Source: Nguyenibacter vanlangensis (lineage in GTDB: Bacteria > Pseudomonadota > Alphaproteobacteria > Acetobacterales > Acetobacteraceae). Taken from it: a DNA stretch of 64,000 bases. The notes below the pieces were generated by a model. That model made no database searches. It worked only from the letters and a program-made list of their open reading frames with translations, and was not told where the DNA came from. A program made the translations under genes and the position numbers. Shown piece after piece: positions 52,397 to 61,759 of this stretch; positions within the stretch are counted from its first letter, which is position 1, and the number at the start of each line of letters is the position of its first letter. Where the stretch lies: contig NZ_CP152276.1 of the NCBI RefSeq assembly GCF_038719015.1, positions 1,622,001 through 1,686,000 on the forward strand, in the 5' to 3' direction.

Positions 52397-53227
52397 TCAA
52401 TCCAGCAGATCGGGTTCCTGGGCGACGATCCAGTCCCACAGGGGCTGGAACGAGTAATAACCGCCCTGATGCGTGCCGACCTGGCCGGCGGTCAGGCGGG
52501 CGACCTCGGGCGCGATCGGCCTGACGGGTCCCGCCGCCTGGGCCAGCAATTGGGCATGCGCCGCGTTGTCCATGGTGATGAACCACCAGGCGGCGGCTTC
52601 GACCGTCGGTCCGACCGTCAGCAGCCCGTGATTCTGCAGGATCAGCGCCTTGCGATCCCCCAGCGTCGCGGCCAGCCGTTCGCCCTCTCCGTCATCCAAC
52701 ACCACGCCGCTGAATGGATCGAACACGGCATGGTCTTCGAAGAACGCGCAGGAATCCTGGGTGATCGGCAGAAGCTCGGTCCCCAGCGCGGAAAACGCCT
52801 TGCCATAGGTCGAATGGGTGTGGGCCGCCGCAATCACGTCCGGCCGCGCCCTGTGCAGGGCCGAATGGATGGTGAAGCCGGCGGTGTTGATCGGACGGTC
52901 GCCGACCAGGATCGTACCGTCATGGTCCACCAGTTGCAGGTCAGAGACCCGGATCTGCGAAAAATGGACGGCCAGCGGATTGATCCAGTACTGGTCCGGA
53001 AATTCCGGATCGCGCGCCGTGACATGGCCCGCCAGCCCCTGGTCGAAGCCGTAGCGGCCGAACAGGCGGAAGGTCGCGGCCAGCCGCTGCTTGCGATGCA
53101 GGCGCTCTTCCGCGAACGACGCGGCGGGCGGGCGCGGTTCCAGGCGGCGAGCACGCGCATGCGCCTGCGCTGGGGGGATGGTCGATGCCGCATCCCGTGC
53201 GCGGCTGGTCAGGACCGGAGCATTCAT
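52397..53227 (-). CDS. Class II aldolase/adducin-family protein (sulfur island)
   Basis: This 276-aa protein carries the class II aldolase fold. RLFGRYGFDQGLAGHVTARDPEFPDQYWINPLAVHFSQI is the conserved N-half; VIAAAHTHSTYGKAFSALG supplies HxH ligands and LILQNHGLLTVGPTVEAAAWWFI the third His. FFEDHAVFDPFSGVVL is diagnostic of a branch commonly found next to thiol dioxygenases and LLM monooxygenases. It is the first gene of a three-gene block with CDO and rhodanese, five bases apart from the CDO start. It could act on a small carbonyl carbon skeleton after the sulfur is removed. Confidence 0.88.
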   Translation of the reverse strand: MNAPVLTSRARDAASTIPPAQAHARARRLEPRPPAASFAEERLHRKQRLAATFRLFGRYGFDQGLAGHVTARDPEFPDQYWINPLAVHFSQIRVSDLQLVDHDGTILVGDRPINTAGFTIHSALHRARPDVIAAAHTHSTYGKAFSALGTELLPITQDSCAFFEDHAVFDPFSGVVLDDGEGERLAATLGDRKALILQNHGLLTVGPTVEAAAWWFITMDNAAHAQLLAQAAGPVRPIAPEVARLTAGQVGTHQGGYYSFQPLWDWIVAQEPDLLD

Positions 53228-53265
53228 GATGATCTTGCCTTTTCGTTCAGTTCAATATCCGCGGG

Positions 53266-54279
53266 TCAATATCCGCGGGCCGCATCGACCACGTCGCGCA
53301 GCGGCTGGCCGGCAAAGAAGCGTTCGATATTTTCCGCGATCCTACGGGCGGAATTCTCACGGACGACGGGCCCCGACCAGGAAAGATGCGGCGTCAGCCG
53401 CACGGCAGGATGGCTGTAGAACGGATGGCCCGCCGGCAGCGGTTCCGGGCTTGTGACGTCCAGCGTCGCGAAGCCGACCTGCCCCCTGTCCAGCGCCGCC
53501 AGCAGGGCGGCGTGATCGACCAGCCCTCCGCGCGCGACATTGACCAGGTGCAGCCCCGGCCGGGCATGAAGCAGCACGTCCGCGTTCACGCATCCCGCTG
53601 TTTCCTCCGTCAGCGGCAACGCCAGCACCAAATGGTCCGACCGCCGGGCCAGTTCCGCCAGGCTGTCCACCGGCTCGACCGGGCCATGTCCGCCGGCCGG
53701 CCACTCACCGCGCCGCCAGGCCAGGACGCGCAGCCCGAAACCATGAGCCCGTGCCGCCACCGCCTGGCCGATCGCGCCGAATCCGGCCAGTCCGAGCACC
53801 TGCCCGTCGAGCGAGCCGAGCGGCGCCGCACCCGTGATGATGGCCGCGTCCCGCCGCCACGCATCGGGCGAGCCCGGGCGCAGCGCATCCAGGCGCTTCG
53901 TCCGCAGCAGCAACGCCGCCAGGACATATTCCGCGATCGGGACCGCGGAATCCCCGCGCCCGCAGGTCACGATCCGATCGCGCAGCAGCCAGGGCGGAAA
54001 ACCGTCCACGCCGGCCGAGACGATCTGCACCCAGCGCGGCGCGCCCGGGGCGTCCGCCGCCCAGCCGGCCGGCGGTTCGGCGGGCGCCCGTTTCCAGCCC
54101 GCCGAGGGGCCGGTCAGCAGGATGTCCGCGCGGTCGAACCCGGCGGCGGCGTAATCCCAGGGCGCATCGGACTCACGGCTGGCATCGACGATGCGCAGAC
54201 GCGATCCAAACCCGTCCAGCGCAGCGCGGACTTCCGGCCCCAACTGGTTGACGACGCGCGGCGGAAACGTGCCGGGCAT
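53266..54279 (-). CDS. D-isomer-specific 2-hydroxyacid dehydrogenase
   Basis: This 337-aa protein has the D-2-hydroxyacid dehydrogenase fold. VLGLAGFGAIGQAVAARAHGFGLRVLAW is the Rossmann NAD(P) motif (GxGxxG), LVNVARGGLVDHAALLAALDRGQVGFATLDVTSPEPLP carries catalytic Arg and the Glu, and LTPHLSW the catalytic His. The N-terminal substrate domain is short and divergent. It probably reduces a 2-oxo acid or oxidises a 2-hydroxy acid. It starts 10 bp downstream of the LLM monooxygenase and 38 bp before the aldolase, so it is part of the reverse organosulfur operon. Confidence 0.9.
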   Translation of the reverse strand: MPGTFPPRVVNQLGPEVRAALDGFGSRLRIVDASRESDAPWDYAAAGFDRADILLTGPSAGWKRAPAEPPAGWAADAPGAPRWVQIVSAGVDGFPPWLLRDRIVTCGRGDSAVPIAEYVLAALLLRTKRLDALRPGSPDAWRRDAAIITGAAPLGSLDGQVLGLAGFGAIGQAVAARAHGFGLRVLAWRRGEWPAGGHGPVEPVDSLAELARRSDHLVLALPLTEETAGCVNADVLLHARPGLHLVNVARGGLVDHAALLAALDRGQVGFATLDVTSPEPLPAGHPFYSHPAVRLTPHLSWSGPVVRENSARRIAENIERFFAGQPLRDVVDAARGY

Positions 54280-54289
54280 GAAGCCGCCC

Positions 54290-55381
54290 CTAGGCCGCAC
54301 GGTCCGACGCGGCCCGATCCTCGGCCGCGACCAGGCTGCGCACACGCGGGATCAGGTCGCGCCCATACACATAGGCATCCAGTAGCGGGTCGAAACCGCG
54401 GATCAGGAAGGTCGAGATGCCGATCCGGTAATAATCCAGCAGCGCCTCGGCGACCTGATCCGGCGTGCCGACCAGGGCGGTCGAATTGCCGCGCGCGCCG
54501 GTCAGGGCGGCAAGGCCGGTCCAGAGGCGCTTGTCCAGCCGCACCCCCTGTTCGGCCGCCGCCAGAAGACGGCGCGAACCCTCGTTCGGAATCACCGCCG
54601 GGCGCGCATATCCGGTGCGCTCCTGCAGGGCGCGGGCCGTTTCCAGGATATGGTCGGCCTTGCGCCAGGCTTCTTCCTCGGAGTCCGCCAGGATCGGCCG
54701 CAGGGACAGCGAGAAACGCGGCGTCCGCCCGTACGCCGCCGCCGCCGTGCGCACCCGGCTGACGGTTTCGTGCACCTGGGCGTAGGTCTCCCCCCACAGG
54801 GCATAGACGTCGGCATGGCGGCCCGCGACCGCGATCGCCTCGTCCGACGAGCCGCCGAAATAGACGGGAATGCCGCCCTGCCGATAGGGGCGGACCTGGG
54901 ATCGCGCGCCCCGCACGTCATAGAAACGTCCCTGGTGGTCGAAGGGCGCCGTCGCGGTCCATTCCTGGCGGACGATGTCGAGATATTCGCCGGTCCGGGC
55001 GTAGCGTTCCGCCTTGGTGGTATGGTCCCCGTCCGCCTGCAATTCGACGTCGCTGCCCCCGGTGATGATATGGACCGCCACGCGCCCCCGCGTCAGATGA
55101 TCCAGCGTCGCCAGTTGCCGCGCCGCCAGGGTCGGCGCCGTGAAGCCGGGCCGGTGCGCGATCAGCACCCCCAGGTCGCGCGTCACGCCGGCCACGTGCT
55201 GTGCCAGCAGCAGGCTGTCCGGCGAATGCGAATGAAAGGCGATCAGCGTCCGGTCGAACCCGCCATTCTCGTGGATCTTCGCCGCAGCCTCGACGTGCGC
55301 CGGGTCGATGACCGGGCCGGAAGGCGGGATGATTTCCGACTGGTTCTGGCCATTGACGAAGCCGATGAATTCCACAGACAT
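54290..55381 (-). CDS. LLM-class FMN-dependent monooxygenase, SsuD-like
   Basis: This 363-aa TIM-barrel protein belongs to the bacterial luciferase-like monooxygenase family near alkanesulfonate monooxygenase SsuD. VIDPAHVEAAAKIHENGGFDRTLIAFHSHSPDSLLLAQ, LIAHRPGFTAPTLAARQLATLDHLTRGRVAVHIITGGSD and IPVYFGGSSDEAIAVAGRHADVYALWGE are the substrate and FMN segments (the latter matches SsuD closely). With FMNH2 from a flavin reductase it would desulfonate organosulfonates to an aldehyde and sulfite. ATG 55381 has GGAGG upstream; the frame runs to 55480 without support. It faces a LysR gene and heads the reverse operon. Confidence 0.92.
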   Translation of the reverse strand: MSVEFIGFVNGQNQSEIIPPSGPVIDPAHVEAAAKIHENGGFDRTLIAFHSHSPDSLLLAQHVAGVTRDLGVLIAHRPGFTAPTLAARQLATLDHLTRGRVAVHIITGGSDVELQADGDHTTKAERYARTGEYLDIVRQEWTATAPFDHQGRFYDVRGARSQVRPYRQGGIPVYFGGSSDEAIAVAGRHADVYALWGETYAQVHETVSRVRTAAAAYGRTPRFSLSLRPILADSEEEAWRKADHILETARALQERTGYARPAVIPNEGSRRLLAAAEQGVRLDKRLWTGLAALTGARGNSTALVGTPDQVAEALLDYYRIGISTFLIRGFDPLLDAYVYGRDLIPRVRSLVAAEDRAASDRAA

Positions 55382-55534
55382 CCGTACCTCCGGAAAATTA
55401 AACGATACATATATGTTGTTTGATACATTTGACGCTTGCAATGTGATGTTTATCAAGTCAGAAATGATCATCAAACGCATTTAGAACGTTAATATGAGCG
55501 TTTGCGGTCCATCATCGACGCGGAGGTTCCTGCC

Positions 55535-56428
55535 ATGTCCCAAGCCACCGCGGCGATACCGCCGCAAAGAGCGGCACGGAATATCCCCACCGAACTGCTG
55601 CGCTCGTTCGTCGCGATCGCCGAATCGGGATCCATGGCGCAGGCGACGGACGTCATCTATCTGACGCAGTCGGCGCTGAGCCTGCAGATGAAACGGTTGG
55701 AAGACCTGCTGCAGCAGAAGCTGTTCCGCCGCGACGGAAGACGTCTGGCCCTGACGGCGGCGGGAGAGGATCTGGTGGGCTATGCGCGGCAACTGCTCGC
55801 GCTGAATGACCGGATCGTGCATAATCTGGGCCAGGTCGAGGACCCCGAGCCGATCACGATCGGCATGGTGCAGGATTTTGCCGACACCATTCTGCCGGAC
55901 GTGCTGGGTCGCTTCCGGATGGAACATCCGCGCGCGCGCCTGATCGTGCGCGTCGGCGGATCCGCCGAATTGCTGGAGATGTTCGACCGTTCGCGCCTCG
56001 ACCTGGTGCTGTGCCTGGGCCAGCACGGCGATCGTCCCGGCGCGCACTGGAAGGTGGTCGGCCATGACCGGATGGTCTGGCTTGGCGACCCCGCGACCAC
56101 CGAGCGGGAAGAACTGCCGCTGGTCCTGCTGGAACCGCCCTGCCGCTTCCGCGACGCCGCGCTGCGCGCGCTGACCGGCACGCGACGCGACTATCGCATC
56201 GTCCTGGAAACCCCGAACCTGCCGGCGTTGCGCGCCGGTGTCAGGGGCGGATTGGGGGCCAGTTGCCGCACGCATCGCTTCGCGGCGGCGGAGGGGCTTC
56301 CGACCATTCCCCCGGGCATCCTTCCCGCGGTGCCGGACATCGAAACCATCCTGGTGCAGCGGGAGGCCTTGAGCGATGCGGCGCACGACCTGGGCGCGCT
56401 GCTGGCCCAGGCCGCCGGCGATTCATAA
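55535..56428 (+). CDS. LysR-family regulator of the organosulfur island
   Basis: This 297-aa regulator has the HTH NIPTELLRSFVAIAESGSMAQATDVIYLTQSALSLQMKRLEDLLQQKLFRRDGRRLALTAAGEDLVGYARQLLALNDRIV. TQSALSLQMKRLED is the recognition helix; the effector domain PITIGMVQDFADTILPDVLGRFRMEHPRARLIVRVG follows. It is divergent from the SsuD-like gene (153 bp apart) and is followed by the peroxiredoxin and flavin reductase genes, so it may act as the sulfur-responsive activator for both directions. ATG 55535 has GGAGG upstream. Confidence 0.9.
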   Translation: MSQATAAIPPQRAARNIPTELLRSFVAIAESGSMAQATDVIYLTQSALSLQMKRLEDLLQQKLFRRDGRRLALTAAGEDLVGYARQLLALNDRIVHNLGQVEDPEPITIGMVQDFADTILPDVLGRFRMEHPRARLIVRVGGSAELLEMFDRSRLDLVLCLGQHGDRPGAHWKVVGHDRMVWLGDPATTEREELPLVLLEPPCRFRDAALRALTGTRRDYRIVLETPNLPALRAGVRGGLGASCRTHRFAAAEGLPTIPPGILPAVPDIETILVQREALSDAAHDLGALLAQAAGDS

Positions 56429-56524
56429 GAAATATCCAATCCTTCCTTGAAGGAAACTCCTTGGAAGGGAGCAGGCGCCCTGATCCATAGTCCGACGTCC
56501 CTTTTCCTGTTCAGGACTTATCCC

Positions 56525-57223
56525 ATGGGTCTTCCCGTTTCCGATACTCCCCCGACGCTGCGTGAACGTTTCCGCAGGCTGGAAGACGAACGGCGGCGAA
56601 GCTGGACGGCCGAAGCCCTTGCCGTCAACCTGGACCAGCGCGAAGCGCTGGTGCGCGCGCACCCGCAGACCCGCCATGTCGCCGCCGGCGACACGCTGCC
56701 CCCGGCGGTGCTGCACCGGACCGACGGCAGCCCCCTGGCGCTGGACGACCTGGTGGCGCGGGGGCCGGCGGTGCTGATTTTCTTCCGTTTCGCCACCTGT
56801 CCGGCCTGCAACATCGCCCTGCCCTATTATAGGGAGACCCTGTGGCCCGCCCTTGCGGAGGCCGGCATTCCGTTGGTCGCGGTCGCGCCCCAGCCCGAAG
56901 CCCTGTTGGGCGAGATCGTCACGCGGCATGCCCTGCCCTTCGCGGTGGCGACCGATGGCGGGCTGGCGCTGTCCCGCGCGCTGGGCATCACCTATGTCTT
57001 CGACGATGCCTCGCGCGCGGCGGCCGAGGCGAAGGGCGGCAGCAGCCGGCAACTCAACGGCACGGACGCGTGGGAACTGCCCAAGCCGACGGTCATCGTC
57101 CTCGATCCGGGGCGTGTCGCGCGCTTCGTGGATATCGCGCCGGACTGGATGGACCGTACCGAGGCGCCGGCGATCCTGGCCGCGCTTGGCCTGTCGCAGG
57201 ATGGGCAGTCCCGTGCCGCGTGA
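56525..57223 (+). CDS. AhpC/TSA-like peroxiredoxin-type protein
   Basis: This 232-aa thioredoxin-fold protein has the AhpC/TSA core: FRFATCPACNIALPYYRETLWPALAEAGIPLVAVAPQPEALLGEIVTRHALPFAVATDGGLALSRALGITYVFDD. The active site is CPAC, thus CxxC rather than the usual Cys of peroxiredoxins, and PTVIVLDPGRVARFVDI ends the fold. The N-terminal 60 residues are helical. It may detoxify peroxides from reduced-flavin chemistry or act as a thiol reductase. It precedes and overlaps the flavin reductase gene by 23 bp. Confidence 0.85.
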   Translation: MGLPVSDTPPTLRERFRRLEDERRRSWTAEALAVNLDQREALVRAHPQTRHVAAGDTLPPAVLHRTDGSPLALDDLVARGPAVLIFFRFATCPACNIALPYYRETLWPALAEAGIPLVAVAPQPEALLGEIVTRHALPFAVATDGGLALSRALGITYVFDDASRAAAEAKGGSSRQLNGTDAWELPKPTVIVLDPGRVARFVDIAPDWMDRTEAPAILAALGLSQDGQSRAA

Positions 57224-57752
57224 CGTCGCCCTGCACCTGGCCGCAACGGAAAGCGCCGGGCCGGACGTCAGCCGCGACAGGTTCCGCGACGCCATGAGCC
57301 GGCTCGGCGCGCCGGTCGTCCTGGTGACGACGAACGGTGTGGCCGGCCGGCATGGCCTGACCGTTTCGGCGATCACCAGCGTCAGCGACGAACCACCGAC
57401 CGTGCTGGTCTGCCTGAACCGGGCCAACCGCTCGCACGACGCGTTCCTGCGCAACGGTGTCGTGGGCATCAGCATTCTGGGCCAGGGGCATGATACGCTG
57501 GCGGCCACGTTCGCAAGCAGCCGGCTGTCTTCCGACGAGAAATTCGGCCACGGCGCATGGCGCGCGGACGGAAGCGGCGCCCCCTTGCTGGAGGACGCGC
57601 CGGTCACGCTGGATTGCACGATCGAGGCGCGTCATGCCGCGGGCAGCCATGACGTTCTGTTCTGCCAGGTCCGTTCGATCGGACTGCATGCGCGGCCACG
57701 CCACGGCCTGGCCTGGTTTTCCCGCCGCTTTCATCTTCTGCCCGCCGATTGA
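57201..57752 (+). CDS. Flavin reductase-like FMN-binding protein
   Basis: This 183-aa protein is of the flavin reductase (FMN reductase) family that supplies FMNH2 to two-component monooxygenases. VSRDRFRDAMSRLGAPVVLVTTNGVAGRHGLTVSAITSVSDEPPTVLVCLNRANRSHDAFLRNGVVGISILGQGHDTLAATFAS is the classic signature with GLTVSAxxSVSxxPP and DEKFGHGAW. It is the most likely reductase partner for the LLM enzymes at 54290 and 60671 and the SfnB-like protein at 49002. Start ATG 57201 lies within the previous gene. Confidence 0.9.
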   Translation: MGSPVPRDVALHLAATESAGPDVSRDRFRDAMSRLGAPVVLVTTNGVAGRHGLTVSAITSVSDEPPTVLVCLNRANRSHDAFLRNGVVGISILGQGHDTLAATFASSRLSSDEKFGHGAWRADGSGAPLLEDAPVTLDCTIEARHAAGSHDVLFCQVRSIGLHARPRHGLAWFSRRFHLLPAD

Positions 57753-57780
57753 GCGCGGATTATCTTCTCAAGGTCGAACC

Positions 57781-58854
57781 ATGCCGGAAACACAGAACCT
57801 GACCCGCCGCGCGTTGCTGGGGACCTCGCTTGCGTCTCTCGCTCCATTACCCTTTCTACCGGACCGCGCGCGGTCCGCCACGATGGGGTCGATGGGTCAT
57901 GACGACAGCCAGTGCGCCGCCACCGGCAAGGGGCTGGTGCCGCCCGTGCCCGGTCCGACCCGTAGATTGACCATCGCCTGGAACGAAAGCGCCGTCTGCA
58001 CCGCCGCCGTGCCCGTCGCCAAGGCGAAGGGATTCTTCGCACGCTACAATATCGACGTCGATTACGTGAATTTCGCCGGCGCCACCGACCAGTTGCTGGA
58101 AGCCCTGTCGACCGGCAAGGCCGACGGCGCGCCAGGCATGGCGCTGCGCTGGCTCAAGCCGTTGCAGCAGGGATTCGACGTCAAGCTGGTCGCGGGCCTG
58201 CATGCGGGCTGCATGTATCTGCTGGCGCCGCCCAATGGCGGAATCAAGCAACTGGCGGACCTGCGCGGAAAAACCGTGGGCGTCACGGACATCGGCGGGC
58301 CGGACCGGAATTTCTTCTCCATCCGGCTGAAAGAAGCTGGCATCGATCCGGAAAGCGACGTGCAATGGCGGCAATATCCGGCCGACCTGCTGCCGGTGGC
58401 GCTGCAACGCGGCGACGTGCAGGCCATCACGGACGGCGACCCGTTTTCCTACCTGCAGAAACGGCAGTTCGGGCTGGCCGAGATCGACAGCAACATGCGG
58501 GGGGAATGGGCGCACATCGCCTGCTGCGTCATCGGCCTGCGCGGCAGCCTGATCCGCGATGAGCCCGCGGTCGCAGCGGCGGTGACACGCGCGATCCTGG
58601 ACGCCGGCGCCTGGCTGGCCTGCAATCCCGACGAGGCAGGCCGGATCTTCAAGCCCTATGCCGCCAAGGCAAGCGCCGAGGATATCGCCCAGATGATCCG
58701 GATCCAGGGTCATCACCACCAGACATTGGGATCGGCCTTCCGCGACGACATCGTGCGCTATGCCGACGCGCTGAAACAGATCGGCGTCTTCCGCCCCTCG
58801 CTCGACACGTCCCGCTACGCCCAGCGGGTCACGCAGGATCTCCTCGCCGCATGA
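57781..58854 (+). CDS. ABC transporter substrate-binding protein, NMT1/SsuA-like, Tat-type signal
   Basis: This 357-aa protein starts with a twin-arginine signal (NLTRRALLGTSLASLAPLPF). The mature part contains RRLTIAWNESAVCTAAVPVAKAKGFFARYNIDVDYVNFAGATDQLLEALSTGKADGAPGMALRWLKPLQQGFDVKLVAGLHAGCMYL, typical for NMT1/TauA-type binding proteins, with TDIGGPDRNFFSIRLKEAGIDPESDVQWRQYPADLLPVALQRGDVQAITDGDPFSYLQK. Like the two other SsuA-like proteins in the window it should capture an organosulfur or similar anion. ATG overlaps no gene; the stop overlaps the permease start (ATGA). Confidence 0.9.
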   Translation: MPETQNLTRRALLGTSLASLAPLPFLPDRARSATMGSMGHDDSQCAATGKGLVPPVPGPTRRLTIAWNESAVCTAAVPVAKAKGFFARYNIDVDYVNFAGATDQLLEALSTGKADGAPGMALRWLKPLQQGFDVKLVAGLHAGCMYLLAPPNGGIKQLADLRGKTVGVTDIGGPDRNFFSIRLKEAGIDPESDVQWRQYPADLLPVALQRGDVQAITDGDPFSYLQKRQFGLAEIDSNMRGEWAHIACCVIGLRGSLIRDEPAVAAAVTRAILDAGAWLACNPDEAGRIFKPYAAKASAEDIAQMIRIQGHHHQTLGSAFRDDIVRYADALKQIGVFRPSLDTSRYAQRVTQDLLAA

Positions 58855-59870
58855 GCCGCTCCCACTCGACATCCCTTGGCCTGGGCGCCGCCGATCATGC
58901 GTCCCCAGGCGACCAGGCAACCGCGCGTCGCCGCATCTTGTCCCGTGCCCCCTTGCCGCGGGTGCTGCCCTGGGCGGCGGGTCCGGCATGGTTCGTGGCC
59001 GCCCTGGCCACCTGGCGCTGGCCGGACGCCGACGATTTTCCGGACACGAACCAACTGGCCGCGCTCTTCCTCGTGATCGGGCTGGCGCTGACGGCCGCCG
59101 CCGCCCTGCGCCGGCTGTCGGCGCGCGCGCCATGGGCCATCGCGCTCGGCCTGGGCTTCGCGGCGTGGGAAATCGTGCAGGCCAAGCTGCTCTGGCTGCC
59201 GCGCCCGTTCTTCGGCACGCCGCAGGACCTGCTGGACGTCTTCCTGACGGACTGGAAGCGGCTGGGCGACAGCCTGCTGCACTCACTGGGCCTGCTGGCG
59301 GTGGGATATGGCACGGGATCGGCGCTGGGCATCGCCACCGGCGTCGGGCTGGGCCGTTCGCCGCGCGTCCGCTACTGGGTGCAGCCGGTGATCCGCCTGA
59401 TCGGCCCGTTGCCCCCCGTGGCGCTGCTGCCGCTGGCCTTCGTGCTGATCCCCTCCAGCCGGCTGGCCAGCGAGGCCCTGCTTGCCCTGGCGGCCGGCTT
59501 TCCCACCGCCATTCTCACCTGGTCCGGCGTCGCCGCCGTCGATCCGGCCTATTACGACGTCGCCCGCACCATGGGCGCGCGCAACCGCTTCCTGGTGCTG
59601 CGCGTCGCCCTGCCCGCCGCGATGCCGCAGATCTTCGTCGGCCTGTTCATGGGGCTGGGCGTCTCCTTCGCCACCCTGGTGGTGGCCGAAATGCTGGGCG
59701 TGAAGTCCGGCCTGGGCTTCTACATGCAATGGGCCCAGGGCTGGGCGGCCTATCCCAACATGTATGCGGCGCTGCTGGTGATGTCGCTGATGTGTACGGG
59801 ACTGGTCACGCTGCTGTTCAAAGTACGCGACCGCGTCCTGTCCTGGCAGAAGGACGGGCTGAAATGGTGA
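58851..59870 (+). CDS. ABC transporter permease, SsuC/TauC-like (second system)
   Basis: This 339-aa permease has about seven hydrophobic segments, starting PWAAGPAWFVAALATWRW and LAALFLVIGLALTAAAAL. The EAA loop YYDVARTMGARNRFLVLRVALPAAMPQIFVGLFMGLGVSFATLVVAEMLG is typical of SsuC/TauC. It has a longer N-terminal cytosolic part than the first permease and no RIGT repeat. It is coupled with the binding protein (ATGA) and overlaps the ATPase start by seven bases. It forms the second complete importer of the island. Confidence 0.92.
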   Translation: MSRSHSTSLGLGAADHASPGDQATARRRILSRAPLPRVLPWAAGPAWFVAALATWRWPDADDFPDTNQLAALFLVIGLALTAAAALRRLSARAPWAIALGLGFAAWEIVQAKLLWLPRPFFGTPQDLLDVFLTDWKRLGDSLLHSLGLLAVGYGTGSALGIATGVGLGRSPRVRYWVQPVIRLIGPLPPVALLPLAFVLIPSSRLASEALLALAAGFPTAILTWSGVAAVDPAYYDVARTMGARNRFLVLRVALPAAMPQIFVGLFMGLGVSFATLVVAEMLGVKSGLGFYMQWAQGWAAYPNMYAALLVMSLMCTGLVTLLFKVRDRVLSWQKDGLKW

Positions 59871-60625
59871 GCATCCGTCCCCTCGGGCTGCAACTCGCGC
59901 ATATCGACCATGGCTATACGATCGGCGGCGCCTTCACCCCGGTTCTCGACGAGATCAGCCTGACCATCGCACCGGGCGAGTTCGTCGCCCTGCTCGGCCC
60001 CTCGGGCTGCGGCAAATCCACCCTGCTGCGCCTGATCGCGGGGCTGGAGACGCCGCGATCAGGCACGATCCTGGCCGACGGCATCTCCATCACCGGTCCG
60101 GGCCCCGACCGCATCGTGATGTTCCAGGACCCGACGCTCTATCCATGGCGCACCGTGCGCGGCAACGTGGCGCTGGGCCGCGACATCGCCGGCCGCAAAG
60201 ACCCGGAAGCGGTCGAGGCCGCGATCGAACTGGTCGGGCTGAAGGGCTTCGAACGCGCCTGGCCGCATCAGCTTTCCGGCGGCATGGCCCAGCGCGCCGC
60301 CCTGGCCCGCGCGCTGGTCAACGACCCGCGCCTGCTGATCCTCGACGAACCGCTGGGCAAGCTGGACAGCCTGACGCGCCTGACGATGCAGGCCGAATTG
60401 CTGCGCCTGTGGCGCGATCGCGGCTTCACCGCCATCATGGTCACCCACGATGTCGAGGAAGCCCTGCTGCTGGCGACGCGCATCGTGGTCTTCAGCCCTC
60501 GCCCCGCCCGCATCGTCGGCGACCTGACGATCGACCTGCCCCCTCACCGCCACCGCGACGACCCACGCCTGCTGGCACTGCGCAGGGATATCCTGGTCCA
60601 GCTCGGACACAGCGCGGACTGGTAA
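59864..60625 (+). CDS. ABC transporter ATPase, SsuB/TauB-like (second system)
   Basis: This 253-aa ATPase has Walker [11 protein letters not shown]-loop [14 protein letters not shown], signature [15 protein letters not shown], Walker [13 protein letters not shown] and switch [12 protein letters not shown]. The arrangement is that of SsuB/TauB/NrtD importers. Start ATG 59864 lies within the permease gene; AGGACGG is upstream. It would energise the second sulfonate-type importer. Its 3' end is followed by a strong hairpin shared with the convergent LLM gene. Confidence 0.92.
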   Translation: MVSIRPLGLQLAHIDHGYTIGGAFTPVLDEISLTIAPGEFVALLGPSGCGKSTLLRLIAGLETPRSGTILADGISITGPGPDRIVMFQDPTLYPWRTVRGNVALGRDIAGRKDPEAVEAAIELVGLKGFERAWPHQLSGGMAQRAALARALVNDPRLLILDEPLGKLDSLTRLTMQAELLRLWRDRGFTAIMVTHDVEEALLLATRIVVFSPRPARIVGDLTIDLPPHRHRDDPRLLALRRDILVQLGHSADW

Positions 60626-60635
60626 AAGACGGAAG

Positions 60636-60671
60636 GCGCGCCGCCGCATGGCGGCGCGCTGCCTGACTTTT
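60636..60671. terminator. Rho-independent terminator after the second ABC operon
   Basis: A 10-bp GC-rich stem (60636-60645 and 60650-60659, loop GCAT) is followed after seven bases by TTTTT at 60667-60671. It lies between convergent stops at 60625 and 60671 and should end transcription of the forward operon; the stem may also terminate the reverse LLM gene. Confidence 0.8.
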
Positions 60672-61759
60672 TACCCTGCAGCGACTCTGCTCCGCGTATC
60701 GAGCGCAGCGACACGCTCACGCACCAGCGGAATCAGGTCGCGCCCGTAGCGCTCCGCGTCCGCCAGAGGCTCGAACCCCCGGATCAGAAAATTCTCGATT
60801 CCCAGCGCGTAATAATCGAGCAGCGCATCAGCGACCTGTTCGGGCGTACCGACCAGGCCGGTCGAATTGCCGGCGGCACCCGTCACCTGCGCCACACCGG
60901 TCCACAGGCGCTTGTCCCGCCGCAGGCCGGACGCCGTTTCCAGCAGGCGGCGCGATCCGTCATTGGGCGGCCGGTGCCCGCTGGTCGGCAATCCGGCTGC
61001 TTCGCGGTTCGCACGCACCTGTTCGACGATCTCCGCCGCGCGTTTCCATGCCGCGTCCTCGGTCTCCGCGATCACCGGCCGCAGGGACAGGGAAAATCCG
61101 ATCGTGCGCCCATGGCGCGCAGCGGATGCGCGGACGCGCGCCACGATTTCCCGCGTGGCGTCCAGCGTTTCGCCCCAGGTCGCGTAGACATCGGCATGCC
61201 GCCCGGCCACGTCGATCGCCTCGGCCGAGGTGCCTCCGAAAAAGACGGGCAGGTTCCGCGGCTGGACGGAACTGAACGCCTGACGGACATGATAGAAGCG
61301 GCCGTCATGATCGAACGGTGCCGTAGCCGACCATTCCTGCCGCAGGATGCCCAGATATTCGTCGCTGCGCGCGTAGCGTTCGGCCTTGGTCGTGCCCACA
61401 TCGCCGTCCCGCGCCATTTCCTCGTCCGCGCCGCCGGTGATGATATGCACCGCCACCCGCCCCTGGGAGAGCTGGTCCAGCGTCGCGAGCTGCCGCGCCG
61501 CCAGGGTGGGCTGGGTAAAGCCGGGCCGGTGCGCGACCAGGAAGCCGAGCCGCGTCGTCAGCGCGGCACCATAGGCTGCGACGATCTGGCTTTCGGGCGA
61601 ATTGGAACCGAAGGGGATCAGGACGCGATCGAAGCCGCCATCTTCCTGCACGCGCAGGGCCGCCTGCACGTATTCCCTGTCGAGCGAGCGCCTGCGCGCA
61701 CCCGCATGCAGTTCCGAACTGTTGTTGAAGCCGATATAGCCGATAAAATTCACAGGCAT
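60671..61759 (-). CDS. LLM-class FMN-dependent monooxygenase, SsuD-like (second copy)
   Basis: This 362-aa protein is a clear paralogue of the LLM enzyme at 54290 over its full length: LVAHRPGFTQPTLAARQLATLDQLSQGRVAVHIITGGAD, AFSSVQPRNLPVFFGGTSAEAIDVAGRHADVYATWGE and WTGVAQVTGAAGNSTGLVGTPEQVADALLDYYALGIENFLIRGFEPL match it almost block by block. The two copies probably differ in substrate range. Start ATG 61759 has GGAGAG upstream. It faces the flavoprotein/ferredoxin pair with a 204-bp divergent promoter region. Confidence 0.92.
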   Translation of the reverse strand: MPVNFIGYIGFNNSSELHAGARRRSLDREYVQAALRVQEDGGFDRVLIPFGSNSPESQIVAAYGAALTTRLGFLVAHRPGFTQPTLAARQLATLDQLSQGRVAVHIITGGADEEMARDGDVGTTKAERYARSDEYLGILRQEWSATAPFDHDGRFYHVRQAFSSVQPRNLPVFFGGTSAEAIDVAGRHADVYATWGETLDATREIVARVRASAARHGRTIGFSLSLRPVIAETEDAAWKRAAEIVEQVRANREAAGLPTSGHRPPNDGSRRLLETASGLRRDKRLWTGVAQVTGAAGNSTGLVGTPEQVADALLDYYALGIENFLIRGFEPLADAERYGRDLIPLVRERVAALDTRSRVAAG

